A stretch of 64,000 nucleotides of DNA from Margaritifera margaritifera. Taxonomy: Eukaryota; Mollusca; Bivalvia; Unionida; Margaritiferidae. Below, in pieces: positions 25,916 to 37,445 of this stretch. The stretch covers positions 124,001-188,000 of the forward strand of contig JAQPZY010000807.1 of assembly GCA_029931535.1 (NCBI GenBank), given 5' to 3'. The position numbers were made by a program, and so were the translations under genes. The notes below the pieces were generated by a model. That model made no database searches. It was not told where the DNA came from and saw only the letters and a list, made by a program, of their open reading frames with translations. The stretch's first letter is position 1; each line of letters starts with the position of its first letter.

Positions 25916-26230
25916 ATGTATTTACCTCAATTACCTCAACTCAATTACCTCAACTATGTATTTCTAGCAATCGGTTGCATAGAAATGCATAGTTGCAGCT
26001 TTCTCTTCGGTATTCATTAGTTTTGTTTTCTCGGTTTCTTCAGGTGACATAATTTATCTTTAAAGCAGTTCATAGTTGGTGTTTTGTGACTACGTAGAAT
26101 CAACTGATAGATAATATAACTGACATTCTCTTTATGCTGATCAGTAGTGTCTACTCTCACCAGAAAACACGTATTATTTTACACAATTTCTCGACTGAGA
26201 TATATTTCACACACAAAAAAAAAGATTAAA
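25845..26230. repeat. Diverged duplication C, copy 1
   Basis: Aligns with 27575-27910. Shared blocks are TTTTGTGACTACGTAGAA followed by a CAACTGATAGATAAT-like stretch, the TTCTCGACTGA-like segment and CACACA..AA near the end. Confidence 0.6.
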
Positions 26231-26996
26231 AATCTTGTTCAGGAATATGAGAAGTCTGACATTGCGGTAAGTCTTTTGGTTTCCTTATTCTGCTAGACTC
26301 AATTGATACAGTAGTAACACACTTGCATTTCAACCATGAGGTGACCTGTTTGATCGAGGTGTCAATAATTGCCGCTAGTTGTGATGGCGCTACTTCAGAT
26401 TTGTGTAGTTCAGCAAATATATAGCGCCACTATACTGGCCGTCAGGAGATATACATAGTTGCTTTATCTTCATTCTACTTATATCATGAAGTAGAAGAAT
26501 TTTAATCTATAATCGGCAAAATATATCATTGTGATTGGGCCATTTACTTTAAATAGTAAACTAACGGTGTTTAAGCTACTACAGAAATGTATGCCGACTA
26601 ATCGCCTCCCTATTTCCTGCATGCACTAGCAAAATCTGTGCCCGTGGTTTGAAAAAGGTAGAACTCCAACTTAATAAGCTTGTCCATAAGATATTCAGTG
26701 TCTTTTATAGGAACCGATGACATTTTGTACATGGAGTTAATCTTTGACCCAATGAGGATTTTATCTTGTTATCTAAATCATTAAAATCTGAAGTTTCTTT
26801 GGAACAATTGATAATCTTTGTTGTTTTTATCCCATCAAACTGTTTACTCTTGTTTTGATTCGTTATTTTGTGTGAAAATAGATTTATAAATACAAAACAT
26901 TGTGTAATTCAATACAAAAGTAGGCATTAAATGTTTACAGCATAATACTTGGATTCTACATATTTTCATTGTATACATAACAAAAGGAGACAGACG

Positions 26997-27042
<46 letters not shown>

Positions 27043-27574
27043 GAGACATACAGAGAAAGAGAGAGAGAGTAAGAGAGAAAGTGGTACCAACTAGCTATTC
27101 TATACTTTACATACGTGTTGAGAAAACAACAAACTGCAAACAAAAAAAAAAACAAAAAAAAAATGCAATATTAGACATTTTGTCTAAGGACTAGGTGTAG
27201 TTCCAGTTCAGAATCGAACTGAAAACTTCGATAAATGGATGTATTTTTATTAAATTTGCATAAATAAACTATTTTGCTCAAACTGATAAGAAATTAACCA
27301 GTCCCTGGTCGTTTCGTTGCTGAAAAATAAGAACAAGAAAACAATTTACCCAAGTAGGCATTTAAATGTATACAATTTGCTTTGAAAATGAGCTTTCCAA
27401 ACAAATCTCGTACATACATGCATTCCCAAAAAATAGTATGTGTGTTTACTCTTTTTGAAAAAGATTTTGATTATATTTCACAATTCTAACAAAGAGCTTT
27501 ATACGTTGCATGCTTGGAACTATCAAGCATTTATGTTGAATTATCCATATCCTAGTGCTATTTTTTCGGTGACA
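26231..27574. other. No supported gene; GA-rich microsatellite inside
   Basis: AT-rich sequence with an imperfect GA/GACA run at 26995-27069. Long frames across that run (minus 26844-27155 and its plus counterpart) are repeat translations. Confidence 0.5.
26995..27069. repeat. (GA)n with (GACA)n interruption
   Basis: GA repeat with five GACA units in the middle. Confidence 0.9.
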
Positions 27575-27910
27575 CAAAGATCATGTTAGAAAAAAAATAT
27601 GTAGGTTATCTTTTGAGTGGCTTTCCAACCAGACGGCTCAAATCACCGTATTAAAATGCAAACAGTTGAATAGAATCACATCCTCTTGTGTGCGATCCAT
27701 TAGTTTCATATTCTCTATTTCGTCAGATACGTTTTGAAAACATTCAAATTATTGTTTTGTGACTACGTAGAAGCGACTAACGGATAATACCAGTGACATT
27801 CCCTTTTCGATGTAGTGTATAAAATCGCATAACTAAACCTATATTATTGTACACATTTATTCGACTGAAATATCTTCATTTCACACAGAAATAAACGTAT
27901 TAAGCAATGC
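27575..27910. repeat. Diverged duplication C, copy 2
   Basis: Partner of 25845-26230, about 1.7 kb downstream and in the same orientation. Confidence 0.6.
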
Positions 27911-28063
27911 TAGAAAGTCGCTACATATCGAACATAAAAATAAATTTGCAAATCAGTTCACAAGGTTCAAATGGAAATTTACTATTTAATTTATATAGTA
28001 TAGAAACATAATATGACACTAGCAACACATTTCTTGAGCTACAATTTTGGAAGTGGTTTATAT

Positions 28064-28236
28064 GTTTGTGTTTGTGTTTGTGGCATATCAACACATTAGA
28101 TTCCATCGTACCGAGGCAGGCAGAGCAAACTCACTAGCCCTAGGCACACCATCGCAGCCGACTCTGAGTGATCAGATATAATTCTTCTTACCAGCTCCCG
28201 TCTGGTGACGAATAAGATCCGATAAGCACTGCGTTG
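28064..28236 (-). mobile_element. Diverged tRNA-derived SINE
   Basis: Matches the SINE copies at 12.9-16.4 kb through landmarks in the same order (GGCATATCAACAC, GGCACACCATCGCAGCCGA, GATCAGAT, GGTGACGA) but with many substitutions, so it is an older insertion outside the array. Confidence 0.5.
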
Positions 28237-28667
28237 CCGACCAAATTTTGCAGGTGGGCCGATATCATGGAACGGATACAGAATTTTATACAAGCAACTT
28301 AACTACAATGTTCTTGGTCAGAACCTGATTTGGCAGGATGATCTGCAATTTATCTATATCATTTGTGACCTTGATAGATTTTAATTTACATTAATATTTA
28401 GTTACATGTAAACTGGTCTAAAGCACGTCTGGTCTTAAACACAGCAAAGAGATAGGTATCACTATTATTCTTATCTCCATTAAAGAGGGCTTTTTATTTG
28501 CAAGTATAGGCAAGTTATCTTTATAAGTAAGGACATGTTGTTCGTCAAGACTATAATTAATTTCTGTTATGCAATGTAAAATATAATGTTTGCTGTCACT
28601 TAAATATTTGCCTTTTCTATCTATGAATGACGATATTTGATATACTCTAATCGTTTGGGTAGCTCCG

Positions 28668-28670
<3 letters not shown>
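28237..28670. other. No supported gene
   Basis: AT-rich unassigned sequence up to the AT run at 28671. Confidence 0.4.

Positions 28671-28754
<84 letters not shown>
28671..28754. repeat. (TA)n microsatellite
   Basis: TA run of about 84 bp that abuts the left end of the transposon at 28755. This fits insertion into a TA target. Confidence 0.95.
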
Positions 28755-28759
<5 letters not shown>

Positions 28760-30117
28760 TAAAAACTGTGTTCAGTGGTCACTCATGGGAAAGGGCCAAA
28801 GTGGCCTTTGAAGACAGGTGACCTCTGACGGCAGGTTCAACTCTCAAACTTGGTTAATGACAAATACATGTACTATGCACCGAATAGCGTTACCATTATT
28901 ATTGGTAGTAGCAGTATGCTATCAAGATACGTATATTTAGTTAAGCTAATTAGCAAAAAGAAAATTAACACAATATAAAAGTTCCACTTTAATCCATCAC
29001 GTACATTAAATCATCACTAATAAGTAGAAACGGCGTCTAAATAAAATTACTAATTGACAGCTTACCTGTGATTGTCAAACACAGGACTGACTTTTTGTTA
29101 AGTCAACTGGTATAATTGGACATAAAAATAGGTGTCTACACTTGAAACAATTGATGGATTAAGCAGTTGCTCAAACTAGTGGCGGCGCAAGGGTTCCAGA
29201 CGCCCGCATGCAATGGTCTTAAGTGGTGCCTCTACTTTGTCACATAGAACAGTTTTTATGTCCGTTGCCAACCTCCGAACTCCCCCTCCCCCCATCTACG
29301 CCCCGGTTACAGCTATAAAAAAAAAAATTGATGGCCTCCCTCGCTTGGCACCTGGGTCATTTGCCCCACCCCGCCACCCCGCATCCCCCAATCCCGTCGC
29401 GCCGCCACTGGCCCAAACTCACCGAGATCAAAAGACAGTCGGCTTTTGTGCAAGATCTTTGATGATTAGGAATGAAAAGAAGCTTCCTGAGGCTATTGTT
29501 AGTAGAATGTAAACCGTAAGGGTTATCACAGGCGTACATGGATCTCTACTCATTTGGTGTAATTGTACGTAATCTCTTACACTCTGGATTAACGTTGTTC
29601 TCGAAATCGGCCATAATATTTCGCTTACGCTTAATAATTGCTTGGATCTGAGTTCGCCCGACTTTTCTGCTGCAACTACAAGATTACTCTGTCAACTATC
29701 CAGCAAACGAATTGCTTTGAATGTCTCATGTACGGACAAAAACCGCTTTGCTTTCGAAGCCGTCATTTTGACACCTTTGAGTTTAACTGACAGTGTGATT
29801 GGAGTACGGTAAGTACAAGCGATATATGAAATGCTTAAACATCGATTCACATGATATACCTTTATCTAAACAATGCCTTGCTCGTCAAACAAAAGAAGTG
29901 TTTAATTTCCATACTTGGAGCCATCAATGCTGATATGCTCCAGTGACCGCTTAAGGCAGGGTGAAACCATGGTTTGGTTAAGAAACACCTGGCGCTGACC
30001 GCTGAAAGCAGGTGAGCGTTAAATACAGGGCATTTATATAGGAAATTTGCTGGGGGGGGGGGGGTAATTAGAATGACCGCTGAATACAGATGACCGCTTA
30101 ACACAGGTTTGACAGTA
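28755..30117. mobile_element. Non-autonomous TIR transposon, Tc1/mariner-like
   Basis: The left end (TA, CAGTAAAAACTGTGTTCAGT, GGTC) and the reverse complement of the right end (TA, CTGTCAAACCTGTGTTAAGC, GGTC) are imperfect inverted repeats of about 25 bp, each bordered by TA. TA targets and CAGT-like tips suit the Tc1/mariner superfamily. Sub-terminal GACCGCT..A.ACAGGTGACC repeats occur on both sides. No transposase frame is present, so it is non-autonomous. It is interrupted by the hAT-like element at 29177-29410. Confidence 0.6.
29177..29410. mobile_element. hAT-like MITE, 234 bp, with 8-bp target duplication
   Basis: Ends are TAGTGGCGGCGC and GCGCCGCCACTG, which are inverted repeats of about 11 bp. 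The flanks GCTCAAAC (29169-29176) and GCCCAAAC (29411-29418) differ at one base and fit the 8-bp target duplication of hAT elements. The interior is GC-rich with no coding capacity; the plus frame at 29213-29512 is a by-product. Confidence 0.7.
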
Positions 30118-31259
30118 TATATATTTCTTTGTACCTATTTCTATATACCCTCACATAACGATAATTTCCTACACTTATTTGACTAATACCCTTCTGACTA
30201 ACCTGTACACTTATTGTTACTTTAATTTCCATTGAGTATACTTTTATGCCTTTAAAGTTTTTGTTATTTTGTCAAATTGAAAAGTTTGGAGAAATTTTAA
30301 TATATGCTACAATGTATGAATGCCACGACAAATTATATATCGTAGATATTTTGCTGAATCCAGCCAATTATAATTATTATTATTTTCAGCGCATGAAGAA
30401 TATATATCTTTGATCGAGGTCTAATGTAAAAGATATCATGTATCTGTGAGTTGTGTTTATGTGATTGTGTGAGCTGGTGTTTGTATGTATTTCTTCTAAA
30501 CAGCGGAACAAATAGTTTCAGGTAACGGCATAATCTCTCACTAATTTCCCTTGAATCGCTGCCTGGCATCTTTTGGGTCAAGAACTGTTTAACAAACTCT
30601 GATGCCTTAAAAAAGTCATAATTCTAAGAAGCCCGTGAGTCCTGATGAAATAGGACAATGAGTTAAAGCGTGTCACCTATATATTAAGCAAAATACATTT
30701 TTTTTATTATGATCCTGTCTTAAAATATCTTTTAAAATGTTTATATTAATCAATAATAATCTTGTTGAGGATTGACTCAAAATATCGTTGACTGCTATTT
30801 CAAGGGGAGGCACATCTAGATGGAGCATAAACCTCTCAATAGTGAACACTTTCTTATTTTAAATTATTTTTCTAATTTACCATGTTTTTTTTTGGTTTTG
30901 ATACCATGGACTGTGCGTAAGCTTCCGTCAGTACCATTTTATAGTGAGCGCAGGTTATTGTCTATTCATCGGGTACTGGGTAATTGTATGTGTAATAGTG
31001 GACTGGGAGATTGGGAAGTGGCAGGGTGAAATAGCAATTACCTTATTATTATGCAAGCTGTATATGTAACTTATGTTAAATGTCATATTGTTGAATTTTC
31101 TCTGCGTATGTGGTTAAAACAGTTTGTTGCTCAGAACATGTGTGTCATCATTGGCATTTTATAAAATAGGAACTCGGAGTCGTAAGATTCTTTAGAACTG
31201 ACACTAACATCACTCTCATCAATAATATTGCCATCACGACGACTTCATCACTGATATAA
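30118..31259. other. No supported gene; presumed left flank of the viral relic
   Basis: AT-rich sequence without recognisable frames. I looked for a terminal inverted repeat matching the region after 44330 and found none. The left end of the viral element is therefore not fixed and may lie anywhere between about 31140 and 31260. Confidence 0.4.
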
Positions 31260-31263
31260 AAAA

Positions 31264-31860
31264 TGTTGACATCACTGACAGCAAATATGTTGACCTTGGC
31301 GAATCATCTGCAGCTTAGTTTTATCGCACTAAAGAAAGATCTGCACAGTGAGCATGATTTCATTATTACTGACTTTTAAGATCAGCCTGATGACATTGCC
31401 ACAGCGATTGATGACATCTCAAAAAGTGTCCTGACAAAAAGTTTGTCGCGGTGTTGGCATCGGAAATTTTCAAAATTAAATACAATTATATTGCTATCAA
31501 ACCAGGCTCTGACAAGATCGTATTCGAATTAGAGACAAAGAAAACATAGTAATATATAATGTTTGATGTTGATACATTACTAGAATAAAGTTTCCTCTAG
31601 GCTGGAATTTTGAGGACGTCAGCTGGAAGATACAAGAAATTGGAACATTAAATAACGCCTACTAATTTGTTAAGAACGCACTCAAAATCATTTATCAGAC
31701 GTCAAATAAACATCTGAAACATTCTGATTTTTTACGCTGATATTGCTATAGAACTAATAAGATCGAGGCGCATGTAATGAGAAGAATACAACAAGCTTGG
31801 GAGCAAGAAGTCCTTGTATGATTTTGTTACAACAAGTATAGATGTCACCGATCTTTAAAG
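31264..31860 (+). pseudogene. Broken viral-element ORF of unknown function
   Basis: Coding-like pieces appear in shifting frames: QPDDIATAIDDISKSVL near 31385-31440, KYNYIAIKPGSDKIVFELE near 31475-31535 and a Lys/Glu-rich piece near 31760-31815. Between them lie several stops. Composition matches the rest of the viral relic and not the AT-rich flank, so I place it inside the element. No family recognised. Confidence 0.4.
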
Positions 31861-31960
31861 TAGTCTCTTTTTCCTGAAACCAACTGCCTGTCACCCAATC
31901 TCTTAGTTTTTGAAACCACAATTGTCATCCGCTTTGTCCTTTGCTACAGTACCAGCGCTT

Positions 31961-32344
31961 TCACCTCGAAGGCCGCAATGCCGACATTTTGTTGTAAACA
32001 TTTGTTTCGTATTTTGCAACGCACTTAAGACTCAACTCAGGAACAATATTGTCTTTGATCGGAAATTCTTTGACCAAATTTGCCATGTTAAATGTGGCTT
32101 CAGGTTGTTGAATATCAGCTGCAGATGTTTCTGCTTCAGATTGTGCAATATCTGCTACAGGTTTTTCTGCTTCAGGTTGCGGAATATCTAGTGCAGGTTT
32201 TTCCGATTCAGGTTGTTGCTGCTCAGGTTTTGGATCAGGTTGTTTTTCATCCGGTTGTAGGTTTTCTGGATTAGGCTCAGGACCTCGTTTTGGTTGTTCA
32301 GGAGTAGATTTATCTTGTGGATATTCTACCGTCAGTTTGCTCAT
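31961..32344 (-). CDS. Pro/Glu/Gln-rich repeat protein of the viral relic
   Basis: Open frame of 127 codons from ATG at 32344 to a TGA at 31961. The N-terminal half is highly polar (Pro, Glu, Gln, Lys). The middle has degenerate repeats of about 12 residues built on QPEAEKPVADIA. The C-terminal third is less repetitive. Such low-complexity regions usually act as flexible linkers. A related QPQPEAEKPQP stretch occurs in the next fragment at 32613-32801, so the two may be pieces of one original gene. It is one of the few unbroken frames in the element. Confidence 0.5.
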   Translation of the reverse strand: MSKLTVEYPQDKSTPEQPKRGPEPNPENLQPDEKQPDPKPEQQQPESEKPALDIPQPEAEKPVADIAQSEAETSAADIQQPEATFNMANLVKEFPIKDNIVPELSLKCVAKYETNVYNKMSALRPSR

Positions 32345-32612
32345 TAGTTACTTGTAAAACGTTGGATTGGTTACCTTAACATAAAAGTGATAAAATTTAG
32401 CTCGACCGTCTATGGATCCAGTTTCATACACTGATCTTTCATTAGTTCAAGTTCATTAAAGTAACCAGTTGGTATTTCTGAAACGGCAATGAACGAATCA
32501 TTAAAACTTTCTCAAGCCTTTTTTTTTTTTTTTTCTAAGGTGATGGTGTTACTTTCATGGCTTAGGATTACTAGAATCTTATCGTACTTACAAATGTTGT
32601 TAAATGCTTCTA

Positions 32613-33340
32613 CTATCTTTTCATTTCTATATCATCTTGTTTGTCAACAACTGGATTTTGTTTTGATAGTACTGGCGGCTTTAAATCAGCTAGCGGCTGT
32701 GGTTTTTCTGCTTCAGGTTGTGGCTGTGGATCATCAGGAAGGTCTTTTATATTAGGCAGTGCCATCACTCCCAGAATCATTTCTACGTCGTCATAATCCA
32801 AACCAAACTCTCTGTAACAATACCGCTTGTCGACTTACTCTTGAAGTCTTTCTTGGCTTTTAAAGTCTTTTTTTGCCGTTCTTGATTGAACATGCATGCG
32901 TAGTCAGCATCTAGATAGTTTCTTTCATGTTCGTAATTTTTTTTTTTTTGTTAGGTTCACTTGTTGTAAGGTATCACTTATTCAACTCGTTTAGTAAGTT
33001 TTTAAAGAGCACTACCATATTTCTAGCAGCGCTAGCCGATTCCTTGTCATTGCAGAACTTTTTTTAGCTTGTCATATTTGTCCAGCTTCTCCCGCAACTG
33101 TGTCGCTCTCATATGAGTTACTGAAAAAAAATATTTAGCATGATATCATCTATTTTTACGTTTTCTGGATCCTCCAAAAACTTTTTATACAGTTATTTGT
33201 TTTCACCAATGTTTTAATAATACATCTTAACTCTAGCGTCATCAAAATCAGCATCATCATAGTTTTCTTCAATCTGCAGCGCGTTAAATTCGCGTGCAAT
33301 TCTGAGGAATTTTGATATCTTATATATTTATTTCCATAAG
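32613..33340 (-). pseudogene. Broken minus-strand viral gene, unknown function
   Basis: The minus strand shows coding-like pieces in different frames: ATQLREKLDKYDKLKKVLQ near 33105-33050, SASAARNMVVLFKNLLNELN near 33040-32975, YEHERNYLDADYACMFNQE near 32930-32875, then MDYDDVEMILGVMALPN and a Pro/Glu repeat (32801-32613). Stops and poly-T slippage sites separate them. Charged helical pieces suggest a coiled-coil protein. I cannot name the family. Confidence 0.4.
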
Positions 33341-33519
33341 ATCATACAAATTTGAAAATAAGCCAGACCGGGATCGATTGACATCGCAGAAATGGAATTC
33401 AATTTGTTGAGGCAAAATTGTGTCGTACCAGGTTTTGTAATGTCAAACGTAACCAGAGCTGGCCTTAATGTTTCCTTACTGGTGTAAAGCGTGGCCCAGT
33501 TAATGCTGTCATTGAACAC
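33328..33519 (-). pseudogene. Short minus-strand ORF remnant in the viral relic
   Basis: A 63-codon frame including SKETLRPALVTFDITKPG with normal residue composition. It lies between the fibre-like gene and the Pro/Glu genes on the same strand. It may be the 3' part of the fibre-like gene or a separate small gene; no family recognised. Confidence 0.3.
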
Positions 33520-33599
33520 TTCTTGACGTCAACTGTTGATGTATTCAGCTCTGCCTTTAAGTTGAAAGTGCCTAATATTATCGGTTACATGACAATATA

Positions 33600-34532
33600 T
33601 TCCAATCCAAAAATTATTTTAAATGCTTGCTGTAGCCCATTCGCCATTAGATATGCGGCCAGCAAAAGCCAGATGCGCTCGAAATGCTGCTGAATATTCC
33701 AATGATGATGAAGCTACAAATCCGCTGCGACTATCAGAATTGGATGACAGTGATGGAATATGCCCAATCGTATTTTTTTCTCTTGGAATCCACATTGAGT
33801 TTTGGTTGTCGTATCAGTATTATCTGTAGGAACACCTAGATTTTTAATTTGTGCACAGTTACATTGACTCCAGCGCCAGTAACTTAAAACATAATTGAGT
33901 TTACATAGTTGGTAATTATAAAACCTTCTGGCGCTTGAATAATGATTGGATTATAAGATCCCTCAGATGACCTTTGAACAATAATCCGCCTTGCTGGCGA
34001 ACCAAAACAGAACACAGGGATATACTCACTGGCAGAGCAGCAGTCATTCAGACATATCGGTTTAATGTAGCCTGGTGCGCTAACCAAAATGTCGCGATCT
34101 GCGCAAAATTTTGTAACCGCATATGATTTTGTAGCTACATCGGCATCAACAAGTGGCGCGTCTAAGATTATAACTTTTTTAGCATTAGTGTTGATGTTGC
34201 CAGTCATAGTTCCACCAGCAAGCGGCAAAACATATGGTCACTAAAGCCAGGTTTCGTCCTGCAGAAGCAATCGGCCTTGAAGAAACTTTATATTGGCCAC
34301 AGTTAGCAGTACTCAAGAATCTGATAATGTATCTGCATACTGTTAATTGGTCGCATCTGCATTATATATTGGTGCAGCCACATTTGTAATTTTTTCCTAA
34401 GTCATGTCTAGTGATCCAGACATGGTGTCTCCTTTTTATCAAGCGCTTGTTGAGTTCTGCATTAGAAACAGTTGCTGCTGTGCTTGATTCAGCACCGCCA
34501 ATAACTGTGCCAAAAGCCGCATAATGACTCAT
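33600..34532 (-). pseudogene. Fibre-like protein with phage tail-fibre type repeats, broken
   Basis: Reads on the minus strand from an ATG at 34532 (MSHYAAFGTVIGGAESSTAA). Two copies of a repeat known from phage tail-fibre and other trimeric fibre proteins follow: DTMSGSLDM with KITNVAAP and an ADATN ending near 34425-34365, and PLAGGTMTGNI with a DAPLVDADVATKSYA ending near 34228-34140. The distal part (to about 33884 and beyond) would be the tip domain. There is a stop inside the first repeat and frameshifts between the repeats. By analogy it would be an external attachment fibre. The gene is divergent from the ATPase gene, with starts 23 bp apart. Confidence 0.6.
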
Positions 34533-34555
34533 TATATATAATCTGCTTATAAAAA
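34533..34555. promoter_or_regulatory. Short divergent intergenic spacer with TATA-like sequence
   Basis: The 23 bp between the start codons of the fibre-like gene (minus) and the packaging ATPase (plus) are almost all A/T (TATATATAAT, then TTATAAAAA). Any shared divergent promoter elements would have to lie here or within the coding ends. Inference only. Confidence 0.25.
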
Positions 34556-35331
34556 ATGCGCATCATCAAATTTTATTCAGAATACATAAACAAATCAAGA
34601 CATAACCTTTTGTTTCCAAATTGCCATTACATGATTGTCGGTCAAACAGGTCACGGCAAGACAAATTTGCTTTTGAATATGCTCCTTAACAATGGGCTCA
34701 GTTATGACCGAGTAGTTATTTATACGCTTAATCCGAGCCAAGATAAAGACAAAACACTTAAAGATTTTGACGAAGCTATTGCTGAGCAAGACAAGACCGC
34801 TTCGTTTGCAATATTAGAGCCAGAAGAAATAACGCTCGTAGAACAAAGTGATGGAGACAAAGATTCAGTCATAGTATTTGACGCCATTAAAATTGATCAC
34901 GACAACATGAACAAGATCAAAGAAAATTTCTAGCTGTCATGAAACAAGCGCTGCAATTCTATTTATCTGGCGCAGCCTTACTATGATGTGCCACAATACA
35001 TTCGGCGTAAAGCTGCTTTCTTGTGTTGCCTGGCTTAAACAACCGTGACATAGATTCAATTGCCGGTGATCATTGTCATGGCATTGACGCTGCTACATTT
35101 AAGAAGTGTTATCGTGAAGCTATTAGCAGCAACAAACATAATTTGATGAACTTTTACAAAGATGCTGAAGACGTTCCTGAGATGTACAGACGCGGCTTTT
35201 TGACGAACTTTATCTGCCAGATTAATTTGCTGATATGTCAACAGTCTCCTTATGATTTGTCAAGCGTGTCATATCAACATGTCAGCTGCAAACATTTTAT
35301 GGAAATGCATGGTATGCTATGCCATTTGTAA
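34556..35331 (+). pseudogene. Genome-packaging ATPase (FtsK/HerA, A32-like), frameshifted
   Basis: The first frame (34556-34933) has Walker A GQTGHGKT at 34640-34663 and a Walker B-like VIVFDAI near 34870-34890. After a stop at 34933 a second frame carries YLAQPYYDVPQYIRR near 34967-35011. A third frame (from 35023) holds GLNNRDIDSIAGDH and the C-terminal region. The order of pieces is that of viral packaging ATPases, about 230-250 residues in total, which would pump DNA into the capsid. Nucleotide-binding residues are intact but at least two frame changes make the gene non-functional. Confidence 0.75.
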
Positions 35332-35340
35332 GATCAAAAG

Positions 35341-36170
35341 GACAAAGCTAAAATTATGCGCAAGTATGTAGACCAGCAGCAACAATTGCGTTGTCGCGTT
35401 CCAGCAGACAAAATAGGCGAACAGGAATTTAAGCGTGATATAGCACAACTATTGTTTAAACCAGAAACATAAACAATAGAACAGACTGTGACAGCGCACG
35501 ATGCTAGGCAAGTTTATCCTATCAAATCTATGGAAGGAGAGCAAGCAGCACAGCCGACTACGATAAACAGTCTTTCTGATAACTTGATGCCAACTCTTGC
35601 GGGATATAAGAGTCGTTTGACGCAAAAACGAACGTATTTGATGGTAAAACAAGAAGTTGACTTATTATTAGATGAGTATGAATATATCCTAGTAACAAGG
35701 ACACATAAGGTAGTTCGATAGAAAGGAAGAAATGAACAAACTGTGTTCAACAAATATTGGGGCAAATGAAAAATATTCCAGAGCTTGAACTCGAGCTGCA
35801 AAAAACAAAAGATTTAAACCAAGAGTTGCGGACGCATTCAAGAAGAGCAAGACAAATGGATAAGCTATTCAGAGAACAGCCTGCAGAAGAGGTAATAAGT
35901 CTACCTACTGAGGAACTGCATTAATCAGAAGTATTAGCTGATGCAAGCAAGCAACATTATTCGCGACACTTACTGAAGAATCAACTGAGCAACGCAAAAC
36001 TATGACAACAGAAGAATACACAAATGTGTTCAAGAAGCTACTGATTTTTTCAAAACGTTTGAAAACAAACGATCCGTATCCTCTTAATAATATCAAAAAT
36101 ATTGTCTACGAAAAAAAGATCTTGCTGGAGCAAATACAAATTTAGTGACTAAGCTGGAAGGTCTGGTTCC
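35341..36170 (+). pseudogene. Charged, coiled-coil-like viral gene, broken
   Basis: Starts with KAKIMRKYVDQQQQLRCRV and continues GEQEFKRDIAQLLFKPET, stopping at 35470. Another frame (35488-35721) holds QPTTINSLSDNLMPTLAGYK and further charged segments, and Lys/Glu/Gln-rich pieces continue to about 36170. High Gln/Glu/Lys content suggests a long helix. Its position between packaging ATPase and penton-like gene suggests a structural or accessory virion protein, which is inference. Confidence 0.4.
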
Positions 36171-36423
36171 GAATTAGGAAATATTGTTACCAAAGGCAAG
36201 AAACTTAAGATAGATATTGATATGAAAAAATGTTTAAGCAAAAGACACGTACAGGAATAAAATATTATAAAAATTTAGCAGAGCTTGTTACGCGCCTAAC
36301 GTTGCTAGCGGCCAGTAAATAGGCTGGCAACACTGGCAGGGACGTTGATAACGAGATCACTGATCTACAAGACCATCTGATTCAGCAGATACCTAGTACT
36401 GCCGATTACAGAGTTTCGTACAA

Positions 36424-37176
36424 TGATGTGTAAAACTCTTCTCTTCGATTCTAAGTTGGATCCAGGAAGCTTCAGTAATTTTACTGTCAGATACAGTACA
36501 CTCAAAGGGTTATCGCAGGATAAGCTCTATGAGATCGCACTAATTTCTGCAGAAATATGGAACTCGTTTCATAATGTTATTATCAGTAACAACAAGTTTG
36601 GATACTTTATCTCATAAGCTAATACTGGAAAAATTATGACTTTAATGCCAGGTGCATATAACATAGTTGAAATTTCCTCGGAAATAAGCGAATGATGGTT
36701 GAGCTCAGTGACGCTGCTGACAACATAGTAATTGAGCCGAAGTATTTCACGTTGAAAACTAGGATAACACTTAAAGGCGACTTAAAAGTAAAAATGTAAA
36801 AAGTGATTTTACAATCGTCAACAGCTTGCGAGATCTGCTAGGTTTTAAATCGCAAATCCTACAAGAAAATGGTGTTTGCGATGGTGACATTCCCTTAAAC
36901 ATTGGCGACGTAAACAGCTTACTCATAACTTGTTCCATAACTGAAGAATCATTTGACGTGCGAGGAAGCCTTAGCCATTTTAACAGTAGCTTCTGTCCTA
37001 ATGCTCCGCCCGGATCGTTGAAGCGAGTAAAGCAATCGCCGCTAATTATCTATCCCAACCACAATGTCTACAGCATACCAGAGATCGCAATGTCAATCAC
37101 TGACCAATCTGGAAACAACGTCAATCTTAATAATGAGCGAGTAATATATTGTTTGCATCTGCGAGCACAAAACTAA
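36424..37176 (+). pseudogene. Penton-like minor capsid protein, broken
   Basis: The first piece (36424-36615) includes LFDSKLDPGSFSNFTVRY and YEIALISAEIWNSFHN. The second (36826-37176) includes LRDLLGFKSQI, NIGDVNSLLITCSI and, near its end, SITDQSGNNVNLNNERVI. These pieces in this order and the total length (about 250 residues) match the single-jelly-roll penton homologue of Polinton/adintovirus elements, which occupies the fivefold vertices of the capsid. The middle (36616-36825) is in other frames with several stops. The family call rests on remembered motif patterns, not a search. Confidence 0.6.
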
Positions 37177-37189
37177 AACTACGTCAAAA

Positions 37190-37445
37190 TGTTGTATAAT
37201 GAAGTCAATACTAATCAAGCGAAGAAAGATCATAGGATGATTTTGCAACGCTGTTCTCTAAATTAGTTAGCGCATTGCCAGGCATAGACAAAACAAATTG
37301 CTCCTGTTTCCTCTAGTTTTGCAAAGGGCGCATCGTCATCAACTGGAGCGCAGCAGGAAAGAAGATCGTCGAAAATAGTTCGCTAACGCCAGCGCAGGTC
37401 AAAGAACCTATCAAAGATATCGCGCCAACAAAGGACGCTGATCGC
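37190..37445 (+). pseudogene. Short coding-like remnant before the major capsid gene
   Basis: From about 37319 a frame continuous with 37446 reads KGRIVINWSAAGKKIVENSS and a Pro/Lys-rich piece. It may be the tail of a small gene between penton and major capsid, now fused in frame with what follows. No family recognised. Confidence 0.3.

Noticed and set aside
29213..29512. Pro-rich 99-codon frame
   Set aside because: It spans the hAT-like MITE and its flank and is a by-product of the C-rich interior.
32092..32755. Plus-strand frames opposite the Pro/Glu-rich viral genes
   Set aside because: They are antisense shadows of the repeats on the minus strand; residue composition favours the minus reading.
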